This document shows positions 12,495-25,659 of a DNA stretch of 64,000 bases, in pieces; position 1 is the first letter of the stretch; each line of letters starts with the position of its first letter. The DNA comes from Anoplolepis gracilipes. Its lineage: Eukaryota; Arthropoda; Insecta; Hymenoptera; Formicidae. Below the pieces are notes generated by a model. That model had not been told where the DNA came from. It did no database searches and saw nothing but the letters and a program-made list of their open reading frames with translations. The DNA lies in contig NC_132979.1 in assembly GCF_047496725.1 (NCBI RefSeq), positions 1,877,501 to 1,941,500 of the forward strand. The letters run 5' to 3'. Made by a program: the position numbers and the translations under genes.

Positions 12495-13870
12495 GCGTCG
12501 AGCTTCTACGCACTTGTAAGAGGAACATCAGGGTGCTTGTTTATTATTTTGGTGCTTGGCCAACTTGCCGTACGACCGCGTGGTAAACAGGTGGTGCTGC
12601 GTGAATCATGATGCGATTTTTCCGGAAGTGAGGTGGAAAAAATCGACAATTTGGCTACCGTTTTTGCAATTAATTAATTAATTAATTAATTTGTTCACAT
12701 TCTTACCAAGATGTCCGATTGGTCGAGCTTTCCGATGAGATTGGTGAACGAGCTCCTGTCGGCGAAAAGCCAGATACCGACGGTCAGTGCCGCTCCTCCG
12801 GCGACCTGCAAAACACGAGGCACCTCGGTGAACATCTCTCCGTTCTGCTTCACGGACTTCAAGGTTGACCGAAGGAAGCGGACCCAGAACTCGAGGCGCG
12901 GGCTTGGCAATTTTCACTTGCGATCGCACACGGGGCCACGTGGATTAAAATTATATATTTATTTGCCTCAGTATAGAGGAGAAAATCTTGGACATATTCT
13001 ATTTCAACTTATCGAACACGTGAGTGGAACCTCGCGAAACTAAACTTTATTTCCACGGTCGCTTCTGACGTCATACGAGATATACAGGGTGTCCGGTAAT
13101 TACCGCCCGACCTCTCTAGGGCAGATAGAGCAGGTCAAGCTGAACATAAAAGTCCTCTACCATTTTACGATTTGCGCAATAATTATTAAACTATTAATTA
13201 AAAATGCTCAGCGTATGAACGCGCGCCGTATATATAGCACTTAGCATTATGTTGAGCATTTTTAATTAATATTTTAATAATTATTAAAATGGCAGAGGAC
13301 TTTTATGTTCAGTTTGACCTGTTCTATCTGCCCTAGAGAGATGGGGCGGTAATTACCGGACACCCTGTATACCTACAGTAAGAAACCAAGAGGCGCGCAC
13401 CGTAACAACGTATATAAATTGAATGATTATTATTTTTTTTTTTTTTTTTTCTAGAAGAAATTTTTTTATAAAGTTCAGAACCGCGCTTTTTCGTCGCAAA
13501 GAAAGATTGCAATTTTTTTCGCAATGTTATTCACGCTCCCTCTCATCTCATAATTCGTGATATTGAGGTCTTATCAGACATGTGTATAATTTGTGCATGT
13601 GTGTATGAAAGGAGCGAGAAACGAGTATTTCAACGTGGTGGTCCCTAAAGCGAGGGTTCGAGCAAAGTGCAATTATGCGATCGTGGCTAGTTGCGACGTT
13701 GATGAATTATCGGCCGCGCGATCGCGACGTCTCGCAAAGAGTGCAGACGTAGAGGAAATGCAGACTCCGCTTTAGATCACTATTATTATGCGGAAAGTTC
13801 GTATACTTACGAAGAATACGAAGTTGAAGAAGCAGAGAAAGTACTTGGCGCACTGCGACGCGCAACTCAT
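3188..13870 (-). CDS. Tetraspanin (four-transmembrane membrane organiser)
   Basis: Coding exons, in transcript order, are 13811-13870, 12707-12805, 6114-6242, 5407-5481, 5121-5228, 4262-4435 and 3188-3358. Every junction is phase 0 and the protein is 271 residues, usual for tetraspanins. The start ATG begins MSCASQCAKYFLCFFN, a typical short cytoplasmic N-terminus with juxtamembrane cysteines. Hydrophobic segments lie at about 12-33, 62-84, 97-118 and 226-250. The large extracellular loop carries the CCG signature (160-162), a second Cys pair (186-187), a DPSC motif (Cys202) and Cys217, so six loop cysteines, and an N-L-T glycosylation sequon at Asn174. Tetraspanins organise membrane microdomains with integrins and other partners; that role is family knowledge. 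A splice acceptor at about 13896 just upstream of the ATG suggests further noncoding 5' exons. The 6.5-kb third intron (in coordinates 6243-12706) holds several repeats. The exact orthologue (CD9-, CD63- or Tsp66E-like) is not resolved. Confidence 0.93.
3567..3901. mobile_element. piggyBac-type MITE with TTAA target duplication
   Basis: A 327-bp element (3571-3897) lies between two TTAA sequences. It begins CCCTCAAACTGAACACG and ends with the near-perfect inverse (CGTGTTCAGTTTGAGAG), one mismatch in 17. A TTAA target and CCC ends are hallmarks of piggyBac elements. No transposase frame is present, so it is a non-autonomous element in the last intron of the tetraspanin gene. Confidence 0.75.
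7191..7340 (+). repeat. 150-bp direct repeat, left copy
   Basis: This block, from TATATGGTTTGTTAAAATTA to CAATTGCTTA, recurs at 7897-8044 with only a handful of differences and a small deletion. The two copies flank the inverted-repeat element at 7341-7896 inside a tetraspanin intron. Confidence 0.85.
7341..7896. mobile_element. Non-autonomous TIR element flanked by TA
   Basis: A 556-bp element has imperfect terminal inverted repeats of about 25 bp. The left end starts GGGTAAACTCGGGTAAGATG and the right end closes with ATACCCTAGTTTACCC. TA dinucleotides flank both ends, consistent with Tc1/mariner-like TA target duplication. Internal copies of the GATGGCCAT motif occur near 7526-7563. There is no transposase frame. 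Confidence 0.65.
7897..8044 (+). repeat. 150-bp direct repeat, right copy
   Basis: Second copy of the block at 7191-7340. It starts directly after the right end of the TIR element and ends at CCAATTGCTTA before unrelated sequence. Confidence 0.85.
9713..10047. repeat. Three (TA)n microsatellite tracts
   Basis: Long uninterrupted TA runs lie at about 9713-9751, 9785-9823 and 10001-10047 in the tetraspanin intron. Length is probably polymorphic. No gene is supported here; the flanking open frames are repeat translations. Confidence 0.9.
11938..11997. repeat. (GA)n microsatellite
   Basis: A nearly perfect run of about 28 GA units in the large tetraspanin intron. The strand bias is purine on +. 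Confidence 0.95.
13081..13371. mobile_element. Long palindromic MITE
   Basis: A 291-bp palindrome. The left arm begins TATACAGGGTGTCCGGTAAT and the right arm is its inverse, ATTACCGGACACCCTGTATA. Similarity continues through most of each arm of about 130 bp, including a shared segment with AAAAGTCCTCT, leaving a short central loop near 13215-13240. Ends are flanked by TA. No coding capacity. It lies in the first coding intron of the tetraspanin gene. Confidence 0.8.
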
Positions 13871-14817
13871 TTTTGCAGCAAATTTCACAACTGCACCTGT
13901 AACAAATTAGCACGTTCGTTAATTATACATGTAGACGATACTTCAGATTAGTCGAAATCGTCCTGTTTTCATTTAGGGATTCTTTCATCAACTTGAGGCC
14001 AATTTCTCTTTAAAACAAACGTCGAAAGACGGTTTTTAAGTCATCCGCGAAAGAAATCGAGCTTTTCGGCAACAAAGTTTTATAACGCAAGAAGATAATA
14101 AAAAAGAATCTTATTCTGCACATTTAGCTTTGAATAAATTTTATTTTTCAGAGAGATTCATAATTTGAAGATTAAATATTTAATACAAGAAATTGAAAAG
14201 AAAGGCAAATATCTACCTCGAGATTTTTCGCTATAAAAGAAAAATGATTAAAAATTGATCAAAGAATTCATAAATGAAAAATGTTTACTAATATTCTGTG
14301 TATATATAATTTATAAATTTTTAATATATATGCATTAGTAATTAAGAAATTTCTAATAACAGTATTTACGTAGAATATTTTCAAAGTATAAAGGAGGAGA
14401 ACGAGAGATAAGAAATAGAGATAAAGAAAAAGAGAAAGGAAGAGGTCAAACTATAGTTAGAGAGCTCGCTACTGGAACGTGACTAATAATAAGTCATATG
14501 CAAAAAAATGCATTTATGTCCACGTCATCCATATCAGACGTATACGTATATGCTTCGATTCGAAGCCGATTTTGCGACAGACAAATACCCGACGACTGAC
14601 TAATTAGCGTAGGCGAGCGCACAAACGTAGACAAACGTATCGTCGCACATTGTGGGCGGAAAATAAAGAGGAGGAAGAATTGTCCGAATTAGAGCTGCAG
14701 AGAAGTAGAGTCGCTAATCAGTCTCAAGGATGTTTTTTTCCTTCGTGGATATTGACGGGCGAATTAAAGCGTTTATTCTGGCAATCAACGTCCTTGACTG
14801 TGCTACAGATTAAACCT

Positions 14818-14848
<31 letters not shown>

Positions 14849-15599
14849 TCCCTCAAGATTTTTCAAAAGATTATTCAGGACGTCTACTCAAATCTCGTAA
14901 AAAATTCCCCCGAAAATTCTTTGATCTTTTTCGGGTATTTTTCTCCAAAATTCCAAATAAAAAGAATATTTTTTTGGCAGAATTTTCTAAATTTCCTGTA
15001 CGTATTTTCTAGTGCTTTTCACTTTTTTACTCGTACGAAAGAAAAACTACTTAATCTTGAAGTGGAAGATTTATAAATGTATTGAAAAAACTGAATAGCT
15101 TTCATTGAGATAAAAATGTTTAACTTTCATAATATTTTCATTTTTTATCTCTAAAAATTAAAATAAAAAATATATACTACATATCGCATATTTTGCTCAG
15201 ACATTGAATATATAAAGAGACAGATATATATTTATAATTTATAAGAGCAAAATTATCAAAAAGAGTTTTCTTTTTTTTTTAAATTCTCTGAGTCCCAATA
15301 AAATTTCATGCGAATCTTCTGCTGTCTCCAGGTACAAAAACATTCTTTGAGAATTCCAGATTTTCCAAGGAAAATATACACCCTGTTATTTCTACTTTGC
15401 AAAAATCGCAATTACAAAAGCAACGTGTCGCTTATAAAATCTCCATTTTACTACAGAGAATATTCAACGTTGAAAATTAAGACGCGACAATCTCCCCGAT
15501 ATATTTCTCGATTTCGCGTGCAAAAGTAAGCGTCAGAGCCGCGGAGAGATTTCCATTCTACTCGAATTCGAGTCGACCGAGGATCAGCAAGGCGTAAAG

Positions 15600-16460
15600 G
15601 ACCGCAGGAGAGCCTCGATCAAACCGACCCAATATCGAATATCCAGAACACGGTTCTCGTTACTACTACACGAGGACCTCCGTTCATCCCCGCCGTCGTC
15701 TCGCGTTGCTTCGGCGCAGCAGCGGTATCGAGCTGCTGCAGCTGCAGCAGCAACAACTGCTGGTCCTGCGTTCTCCGAGAGAGCCGCGCCATCGTCCAGC
15801 GTAGTTTCCGCGACCTCGCAATCTTCAACGCGACAAACATGGCACGCTCAAGGCTCGTCTCGTCCATTCGAGCGGATCTCTCGACGTGTAACCTGAACAG
15901 AAGAGAAAGGGGGAGGGAGGGAGCGAGGGAGGTAGGGAGAGAGAGAGGGAGGGACGGGAGGAGGAGGATAGCGCCGGGAAAATCGAGAGCAACCCTCGTA
16001 GCTCCGGCGCAGCTCCCGCGTTCCTCCCGGAAATCGATGACTACCGGGGGCGAACCTAACCGTCCGCGCGCTTCCCGACGCGACGCCTCGCGACGCGGGA
16101 AACGAGAGACGACGACACGCGGAAAATTGGATCATCCGAGATAGCGCGAGATGTGCCGGGGTTTTCCAGGTCAGTAGGTCGACGCGCGCGCGAGATCGAG
16201 GCACCTTCGCGCGCTCCGGCTCTTTTTTGCCCCCCGTTTTCTCCCGACTTGGTGGGTACCGCACAAGAAGCTGCATCTCCACCATTTTCTTCCATTTACA
16301 GGGCTTGTGGCTCGAGGTGATCCCGCTCGTCTCGTGATTCATTATTACCGGGCAATACCGGATCGCGAGATCGCCAGGAGACGAGAAATCACTGCGACTT
16401 CTTTTTCCTCGTACTATATTGGCTCCAAGTAAATTAAATTTCTCGCGCGTCCCACTCACG
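15600..16460 (-). promoter_or_regulatory. GC-rich island, possible 5' exon or promoter
   Basis: This block is far richer in G and C than its surroundings and has many CpG. A CAG/CTG-rich patch (about 15715-15760) and a GGGAGGGAGG run (about 15908-15960) stand out. Long open frames exist on both strands, which GC-rich DNA produces by chance. A donor-like ac|GTGAGTG on the minus strand at about 16458 could end a noncoding exon. Assignment to the tetraspanin gene is inference from position. Confidence 0.35.
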
Positions 16461-17833
16461 TTCAGATGGTATAGATTGAGTAGAATATACTCACTTCTTA
16501 ATTGTCCCTTTTGATTAGTAATTCAATCCGAACGTGTCCTAGATTTCCAATGGAAATTGACTTTGTAAGAATCGATTATGATTTATATTAGCTGTAAAGG
16601 AACCGAAAAGAAAAAAAAAATATGTCATTTTTCATCTCTTTGACGCGTTATAATTTAATATTACAATAAAGAATAAAGAGCTTTAATATTTTTTTTTAAA
16701 TATGTTTCTCATTTTTCGACATGTTACGAGTTTCAACCATGTAGATACGATAGTCAATTGCATGGATTAAAATATACAGAGAGAGAGAGAGAGAGAGAGA
16801 GAAAAGCAATAATGTTAATATTTATGAAACACAATTAATAACAAAATGTGAAAACACTTATATGCTTATAAACAAAGTTATTATTGTCTTAAAACTGAAT
16901 CAATCTAGCTGTCCGAAAATTAGGACACTCGCGGCACGATCCTCTCGTTTCTCTTTCTCTTTCCCTTCCTAACGGGAAGCAAAATTTGCGCTAATATCGT
17001 ATGCATGCTGCATACGTGGTTCCTCGCTAAAAAACTCGGCGCTCCGAACTCTGCTTTAAACATTAAAAAAAAGGCAATAAGGTGTCATATAGTCGTGTCT
17101 GTCGACTTTCTCGCGAGGGATCCCAGTGAATTTAAACGACGATGTACCGCCTTTCTCCGTCGTTCTTCTTCAAAAAAAAAAAAAAAAAAAAAAAACGAGC
17201 ACGATTTCCCTAATTTTTCATAGCAGCAATTGAGAGTGCAAGCGACGAATCTGGGACGAATTTCGTATCGAGATAATCAGCTGTGCGTATGCACACAATG
17301 GACACGCGACACACGGTTGACGTCTCGCGCGTTGACGTCTCGCTTCGTCGCCGTCAGAGCTACTACGTCGCGAGATTTCAAGGCGAACCAATCCCGCTAT
17401 GCATGTTAATGCATCCATGTGGCCATCGATGATGGCGTTGCATATATTATGGTCGTAATTATTATCGCGTGCAGTGCGTCTCGACGGATGTTAGAAAAAA
17501 AAAAAAAACGTTTCATTACATTCCTCCGCAAAGAAAAAAAAAATAAATAAATAGCCTGTGTTTTCCTGACATACGTAACCGGGAACACGCGCTTGTTCTA
17601 ATAAATACTTATTAAGATACACAATCCCACAGATGCAAACTCCGTAGGATGTAATCGCGGAATTGATACGATTCGCTTTTTGACGTGACCATCGCGTAAA
17701 GTGAATCTCTCGTTTGTATGAAAAAGAGGAGAAAATAAATTCCGTAATAAAATCAATTTCCAGAAAAAGAGCCATCGTTCGCGACGAGAAAGCGGAACCA
17801 AATCAGTTTTTATCAATTTCTCGCCTTCTGTCC

Positions 17834-17864
<31 letters not shown>

Positions 17865-18053
17865 GAGATAAAATATACTCTGCTCCTTTTATTTTTCCTC
17901 GAAAAATCGTTGATACGGAAACCTTTTTTCGCAGATTCCTCTCACGTGACTATCTTATCGAATCCTTGAACCGATATCGCGTCCTCGGTCTTTAACCATG
18001 CAACGGTACACGTTGCACGGCGCCGCCATTCATTCATGTATGTGTTTATCATA

Positions 18054-18056
<3 letters not shown>

Positions 18057-18098
<42 letters not shown>
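18057..18098. repeat. (GT)n microsatellite
   Basis: An uninterrupted run of about 20 GT units. The flanking short open frames are translations of the repeat. Confidence 0.95.
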
Positions 18099-18100
<2 letters not shown>

Positions 18101-18801
18101 CAAAAAGTCTTCTCGACGACGACTTCGTAACGCGCGCTTTCACCGGCAACGAAATGCCACTCTGCTCGTTCACCGGCCTTTTGCCGGTTATAAAAATCAC
18201 AACGCGCGATTGCTTTTCGATCATAAATGTAATTTACGTAAGTACTGATTTTCCCTAATCGAGAAAACGAGCGTGGCAGTTGATAAATTAAACATTCTAA
18301 CGAGACGGAAGATATATTTAACGCGCTAATTTATTCGGTCGTAAATTTAATTTCGATCGAGGCGAGAGGCGGTATGATATTTCTTTCACGCGACAAAGAC
18401 AAAAAAATGGAGATACGCAGGACTGGATCGGGAAATTCTCACGAATATTACGATATGCGTGCGAGGATGTGTGGGTAGTAAAAGAGAACGCTGTTATAGC
18501 GCTCTCACGACACAATGGCGAATCATCATAGCGTGCAATCAACACACGTACTACACGACATCCGCGCGTACACGCTTATACTATATGCGTAAGCGGATTC
18601 ACGTAACGCGTCTTCGTAGATCAAGTGTGTAAACCTGCCCTTTGTTCTTAGGATTCCTGCGGTTCCTCGTTGCTGTATGAATTACGATGCTATTAGGCAC
18701 CAAAAAAAAATTATAAGAATCTTTTTTCTCGCGCTATAAATAAATTGTAATACAGCAATCAATTGAACGAAATTAATCAATCGTAAAAGCAAAATAAGTA
18801 C

Positions 18802-18840
<39 letters not shown>

Positions 18841-20351
18841 AAAGAAAGCAACTCGAAAACGTCGAGTATGTTTTATATAAAAGGAACGTTAAATATAGAA
18901 TTCTAAAGTAAAGTTTTGCAACTAAAAATAAAATAAGCATTTTCTGTGACCGACAATACAGATTATTTCCGACAATTAATCCTACGTATTAAATATTAAA
19001 TAGTATGCATCGCTCGATATAAATATTACTCAATGTTTTGCAAGAGAGATTAAAAAATGTAGAAATAAAGAGCTGGTTCCTCCCTCTGGATAGCTAGATT
19101 TAATCGTACAGTTGCACGCGATCGAACACATTTAACTTTTTATAGTTAACATATATAATATTCCAGTTCGCGTGTCCCTCAGTGACAGATAAAAATCAGT
19201 CAACGTAGTGGAAAATTACCTCCGATTGTTATTAGCCACGAGCGTATCGCATTTGCTTTTATATCACTCGCGATTATCTTTTCGCTATAATCGGTAATGT
19301 TTTGTAAGTATATATACATATAATCGCCGTTTCGCGCGGAATACGAATTCTAAATCTTTCGTAGAGGATATAGAGAGAACGAACGAACGAGATACTCTCG
19401 GTACAGCACCGGTTAGCCGGTGCTATAATAGCTTCCTGATTATTTCACGAGGCGCTCAGTTGATTTCCGTCGAGCGCGAATTGCTTCATGGCCGATTAAG
19501 CTGACAGATCGTCAAAAAATATTTAAAGCGCGAATATAATGTACCTGATGATCTCTGTCGCGTTCGACCACCGGGGACAATCATCTGTTATAATAAAAGT
19601 TGTCGTCATATACTCTCTCTCTCTCTCTCTCTCTCATCGCGGTGGAATTCACGCGACTCTAGTCCTTATTTCCCGCGGCGATGCACCGTGGGACGTCGCG
19701 CGTGATGCACGAGAGAGCCTCCCTCGGGAATCAGATATAATAAGAATGCGACGTCGAGAGAGCAGATGCATCCCGTGTGCAAGCAGGTGCAACGGGAGCG
19801 GCGGGTTGAGAAAAAAAAAAGAAAAAAAAAAAGAAAAAAAAAAATGAAGAGCATTAAAGAGGCTCTCGGGGCAGTCTCGGTGGTCGGAATGTGGTTTTTA
19901 CGCGGATGTTACCGCGAGGGGGAGAGAGGTGGCTGTGTGTTCGAGAGAACGGGAGGACGTCGGGAGTGACGGAAGATGGTCGGTAACCCCTTTTCCTCTT
20001 CCGTTTCGTCTTCGTGTATACATTACTTACTTGTACGACGCGATCGCGTAATCACGAGCAGAATGTGAATCGATGAGCGAATCATGAATCATATTCGTTA
20101 TCTTATCCGAGAGGGATTCGAGACTCCTCCAAAGATGACACGAAATGAAAATACGAGTCGAAAACAGGTTGCGTCCGAGAAATTTTTTTCCCCTACACGA
20201 GAAACTTTGTAACTGCGCTCGTTTAACGGGACTCGTTTAATCGATCTTCCTTTCAGCTATCGTATCGGTGACGTTCGATTTTCTTCACGCCTTTCTTCTC
20301 ACTTCTTTAATGAAAAAAAAAGTAATGTTGAGGCAAAATCTAAAGTTTCAT

Positions 20352-20627
20352 ACACAGAAAAAAAAGAATATTCTTACTTTGACAATATCTTTAGTTTCAA
20401 AATGTAAATCTTGAAATGAGATTATATTGCGTTAAATAAAGAAAATTTGTAAATATATTCCTGTTATTTAAGAATAATTTTCTTGAATGGAGAGGAAAAA
20501 ATGTTGGATAGAAAATAACACATGTTCAAATCGCAGATTATAATTTTTTTTAGAGTTAAAATAATTATTTTATTTTTAAAATAACAATTCTATAAGTTTT
20601 GATTTGACACTTACTTTTTTCTGTGTA
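20352..20627 (+). mobile_element. MITE with ACACAGAAAAAA-type ends, copy 1
   Basis: The left end is TACACAGAAAAAAAAGAATA and the right end is TACTTTTTTCTGTGTA. Its interior matches the element at 23118-23559 in reverse orientation: both share a segment with GACAATATCTTTAGTTTCAA or its complement. About 276 bp, no coding capacity. Confidence 0.7.
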
Positions 20628-21933
20628 GATATTCAAATTTTAGCGTTATTTACGGGACATCAAACAAGCTTTCACTTCGATCAAATATTAATTAACACAA
20701 AAGAAAGTTCAGAGGATTAAATAAAATAAGCAAAAAACTCGATTAAATTTCACTGAAATCGAAAAACCTTTCGAGGAGAAATAAACCAGAATAGAACGAG
20801 TTCTAACTCGCTGGAAGAAAGATGAAAGAGATCAAAATTTACGAGAGGCCTTGAGATACCAATCTTTACGACATGATCATTTTTACGAGCTATCACGATT
20901 TTCTAAACACTTTTTTCCCTAAAGCATAGTTTATACCTGCTCAAACCAAATAATTTCTATTAATATTTCTTACTTATCAAAGCTTCCAACACTTTGATTT
21001 AACATTCAATTATTCTCTGGCCAAGAACAGAACTCGTATAATTTAAACTGAATAGTAAACTTGTTGCTTTATCTCACATTCTTCGGACTTTGCTGATACA
21101 TCTCAATTATAAAATGTAAAAAACAGTAAAACTTTTCGCAATTTTATTCAACTCATCGCTATCTTCGAATAAAAAATTTCTCTTACACTTATTCGTCGGA
21201 ATAGGCGGGCGACAATAGCTTGAAAGAAACCCCAATGCGTAAAGGCGATAAAAAAAAAACAGAAATATCACAAGGACAAAGGGTGCTAATAATAGAGCTT
21301 CCGTAAAAATGTTAAATGTTTTATGAAAGTATTGTAGGAAGACACCTTGGCGTGATCGAGCATCAGAGAAGCGTAGGGGTAAATAAAAAAAGAAAAGGGA
21401 TAGAACGCCATAAAAGGTACACGGCGGTCAATGAACAATGGTGAAAGAAAAGCGACTTGTGGTGGGCTTACGTTACCATAACGACAGGCGGTAATGCTTC
21501 GCGATGCCATTGCCCTCGGTGAGGGCATTATGTGTCTCTCTTCCCCATGCGCGCGCTACGGGGTGATTTGGTCTGTGAAACTTCTATTAGGGTGGTCTTT
21601 GTGCGGCATATCGGAAAAGGGTGCACTGGTTGCGAGTCCATCATATCGCGCACGAATTAGTACAGAACTGGACAAGCGAGTAGAAAGGGTGGCTTTCGCC
21701 CTAGGAGTACTTTCTTTTGACTTCTCGGTCAGTTTTTATTTGTGAACCTATCGAGATTCCCATAGCTTTATAATTATAGATAATGGAAAATAAAAGGCTT
21801 TTTTTAGACACTAAACTTCAGAAGCAAATAAATATGCATGGAGTCATATTCTCTCTCTCCAGTTTAAAGAAGAATTTAATTTGATGAAATTCCAATTAAG
21901 TGTATTTTTTATCTATACATATTTTCGTGGATT

Positions 21934-22433
21934 ATACACAGTAAAAAATAAAATGTTAATTTTAACATTTTTTTGCATGTCCCAGAAAGTCCACTCTAAA
22001 TTTTAAGTTAAAATAACTCATTTATTGTGTGTTACTTATTGACAAATTAGAAATGCTAAATAATTGACTTGAAAGTGAAAATAACATACAAATTAATTAA
22101 AAACTACATAAAAGAGTAGTTTCAATAACTTGTAAGAAATGTTGATAAGTTCATGATTACGATTGGAAACTTTATTTTAACTTTTCTTAGAATGTTAAAC
22201 TGATTTTAAAACACGTTGATTGTTAATGATGTGTTAAAAGCACTCACAATAATATTTCATTTCTAAAAGACATACACAAAGTGTTAAGTTATGAAATTGA
22301 TATAAATGTAATACATGAAAATGTTAAAAAATAATAACACTTCAGCTGTATGTTAATTTTACATTGAAGTGAATACAAGACGTGTTAATACAAGAAAATT
22401 TTAACATATGGACGCACAATTTTTTACTGTGTA
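21934..22433. mobile_element. MITE with ACACAGTAAAAAAT-type ends
   Basis: A 500-bp AT-rich element begins TACACAGTAAAAAATAAAAT and ends AATTTTTTACTGTGTA. Repeated TGTTAA/TTAACA motifs fill the interior. The ends resemble the neighbouring ACACAGAAAAAA elements, so it may be a related subfamily. No coding capacity. Confidence 0.6.
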
Positions 22434-23117
22434 AGACTGTTGATTAAAAGAATTTCAAGCTAAAAATTATTAAATTTAGTATCATGTATAACAGATTATT
22501 TATATTTTATTCTTATATTCAATCTCCCGCACACACGTGTCATATACAAATGTCAAAGCTCTGAATAAATATTTAAAAAATAATAATCGATTAAAAAAAT
22601 GCTTAAAAAGCATGAGTTTAGCAAATATTATGACATTAATGTCCTCTAAGGTACGAATAATAGATGACAAAAAAATGAAAAATGAGCGTGATATCGGGCG
22701 AAGCATAGCTAAGGCGCTAACCGATCGATATAAGCGACTGATCGTGATAAAATAGATTTCCGGGCGATGAAGAGCAGACTACTGTAATTGAATTATCTCT
22801 CGTAGAGACTCGTCGAATACCTCCAGTATGTCGGAAGGTATCGACAGATACGTGTCAAATCGACCCAAAACTTATACAGTCATCCTGGCATGAACGGTGT
22901 ACATAATTGAAACTGTTTTGACAGGAATAATCTCTGGCGGCTACGCGGTGTAAATTGCGCTAGAATAGACGGTTTCCGTTCGACTAATAACCGCTAATAA
23001 CGGATTTTGACCTCTTCCGAGCGTGTAGCTTTGATGTTTTTATAGCAGCTCGAGCTATATAATGTTGCTAAAAATAGCAAAATAATATAAGCGAAGAAAC
23101 GCGTGTGATTTTTGATA

Positions 23118-23559
23118 TACACAGAAAAAAGCAAGTGTATCAAATCAAAACTTATATATTCATACAAATGCGTGCATTGTTTCATATATACGCAACAATT
23201 TATAATCTTCTTGGAAGAATTTAAATTTTAAAATTAATTAAAAATCTTAAATTTTAACAATATTAAAATCTTATTTCAATACTACGATTGTCATTTCAAG
23301 AATAAAATAATTATTTTAACTCTAAGAAAATTATAATCTTCGATTTGAACATGTGTTATTTTTTCTATCCAACATTTTTTCCTCTTCGTTCAAGAAAATT
23401 ATTCTTAAATAACAAGAATATATTTTTCTTTGTTGAACTATTTAAAATGTCTTCATCCAAGCAAATTTTCTTTGTTTAACGCAATATAATCTCATTTCAA
23501 GATTTACATTTTGAAACTAAAGATATTGTCAAAATAAGAATATTCTTTTTTTCTGTGTA
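23118..23559 (-). mobile_element. MITE with ACACAGAAAAAA-type ends, copy 2
   Basis: It starts TACACAGAAAAAAGCAAGTG and ends CTTTTTTTCTGTGTA. It is inverted relative to the copy at 20352-20627 and is longer because of extra AT-rich sequence between about 23155 and 23290. Confidence 0.7.
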
Positions 23560-25432
23560 GATATCTAATATCTTTCTTCACCTGCTCGATGGAAATGAAA
23601 TGAAAAACCGAGATGAGAATTAACGGTTCTCGTTTTACACCGTGTAAAGCTTTATCTAAGGTACATTTACGAGATATTAAAACGGAATGTTAAAACGTTA
23701 TTTAACTGAACATAAACACGTGCAACTTCGGAGATGCCTATTAGACAAGACACGTTACGTTAGTCATAATTATTAGTCATAATTACATCTAACTGTCATT
23801 CGTAAAAGGATGATTTAAAAGCCTACGTGAGCTTAAGAGAAATCATGCTGATATATATTTTACAGGCACAAGTTAAGTATATACATAATTATCTTTTTAT
23901 GACAACTATCTTCCTACCCTCTCCCCCCCATCTCTCTCTCTCTCTCTCTCTCTCCTTCTTTTTCTAGCCATGCAGTAATTTAATTATATTTCTTCCAGGT
24001 CATGACTTATCCATTTAAAACCGAGAACGTGCCGCGAGATGTTCACATTTCAATCCAATATACAAAAAAAAAAAAACTGCTACGAGATGAGAATTCACGC
24101 GTGCGCGCGCGCACGGGTCATTCTCATTTGGCACAATGGAAATCGCAGGCAAATCCATTCTTATCCGCATGCTCTCGCAAACATTATTAACGACGATATC
24201 ACAGTTAGATAATATATAATTTTAAATCTTTTTAGTAAACATCGATTTCGCAAACCTATAATATTCGTAAACTTAATATTTTGCATAATTTATATATATA
24301 TATAAATTGCAATTTCTTGCAAAACACTTTATTATGGATTTTACGATGGGAATTTTATGTAACACGAGCGCATGTGTATTATATCTACATTTTTCTCCGA
24401 AGCTATGTAACAATTATGTGTATATCGCTAATTCATCGCGTACGGAAAAAAACAATGCCAATTATGTCATCCGCATATCAGGCTATGATTTAGCGACGAG
24501 ATTCACCTTGGGAGTCACTTGAAACTAGCACGAGAGTTTTATTAATGTATTACAAGTGATCGATATACTGCGTTTTTTTTTTTTTTTTTTGACGATTTTA
24601 AAACTTTTTTTTCAGATAAAATATAAATATATATCACGCATTATTATGCCATTGTTTTTGTAAGATTCACACGTTATTTATTTATTTTTTTTCTTCTCCA
24701 TTATTACGCAATCGTCGATTACGATTGATTAATTTTGCCTCAGCTTTTGTAACGAGATAATTACTTAATCGCGTGGCGTAAGACGTTTTAATTAGATCTT
24801 TCGCGACTACAGCTACCCTGAAATACGTGGTGTCGCATTCCTCACAATGATAGGGATGGGGATGAAGAAAATACTCTGTCTCTCTCGCATTCCAGACGAT
24901 GATTGACTCGACAGGTAATATTATTCGCGCGTATTCCATAACATATAGCACACGGTTTATTCTCGCGTTCCTCGAGCGATACTCGAAAACAGCGGACAGG
25001 TCGTTAAAGTCAAGTGCATTTATGTCATCGTCTACAGGTAGTAATACAGCAACAAGTGGTGCGAGGTATTAATTGCGTGTAAGAGCCGTTGCTCGAGGAG
25101 TCACAGTCGCCGTGATTGCGCGGAAGTATCAATTTCACGGGGGGGAGGACTCGCTCTCTTTCTCTCTCTCTCTCTCTTGTGAAACATACGGACACTCTGT
25201 ATGTATATGTGTATCCGTGTGCCGACTCGCGACCTTCGCGGTCGACTCGAGGGATCATCCGAACCAAAACATTCCGAGCAATGTTATAGAATCGATTGAA
25301 ATAACGCAATATATACTCATTATCGGAGTTTTGACGGAAAGAAAAAATATATTCGCTTCTCTCTCTCTCGCAAGAACAACTGTCAGGAGTAACAAGAGTT
25401 GGAACACAGCGACGTATGTGTACTTCGAAATC

Positions 25433-25480
<48 letters not shown>
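25433..25480. repeat. (GA)n microsatellite
   Basis: A GA run with one interruption lies next to the GC-rich island that follows. The adjacent open frames on both strands are repeat translations. Confidence 0.9.
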
Positions 25481-25659
25481 CTGTAATTTTTGTCACTAAT
25501 GAATATATAATATTCGCACTCTGTACTAGAATCGCATCGAGCCTCCGAAAGACGCCAAAGAATGCATCCTCCACCGTGAGAAAGCTTAAGCTCACATCGT
25601 CCTGCCCTCCCCACCCTTTACCACCCTCTCTCTCTCTCGCTCATCTCATCTTCTCGACT

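Noticed and set aside
15848..16459. 203-codon minus-strand open frame
   Set aside because: It translates GGGAGG and CCCTCC runs, overlaps a + strand open frame, and has Arg/Pro/Ser-rich composition typical of GC-rich noncoding DNA.
19403..19428. AGCACCGG/CCGGTGCT hairpin
   Set aside because: An 8-bp stem is expected by chance in a window this size, and there is no flanking gene or terminator context.
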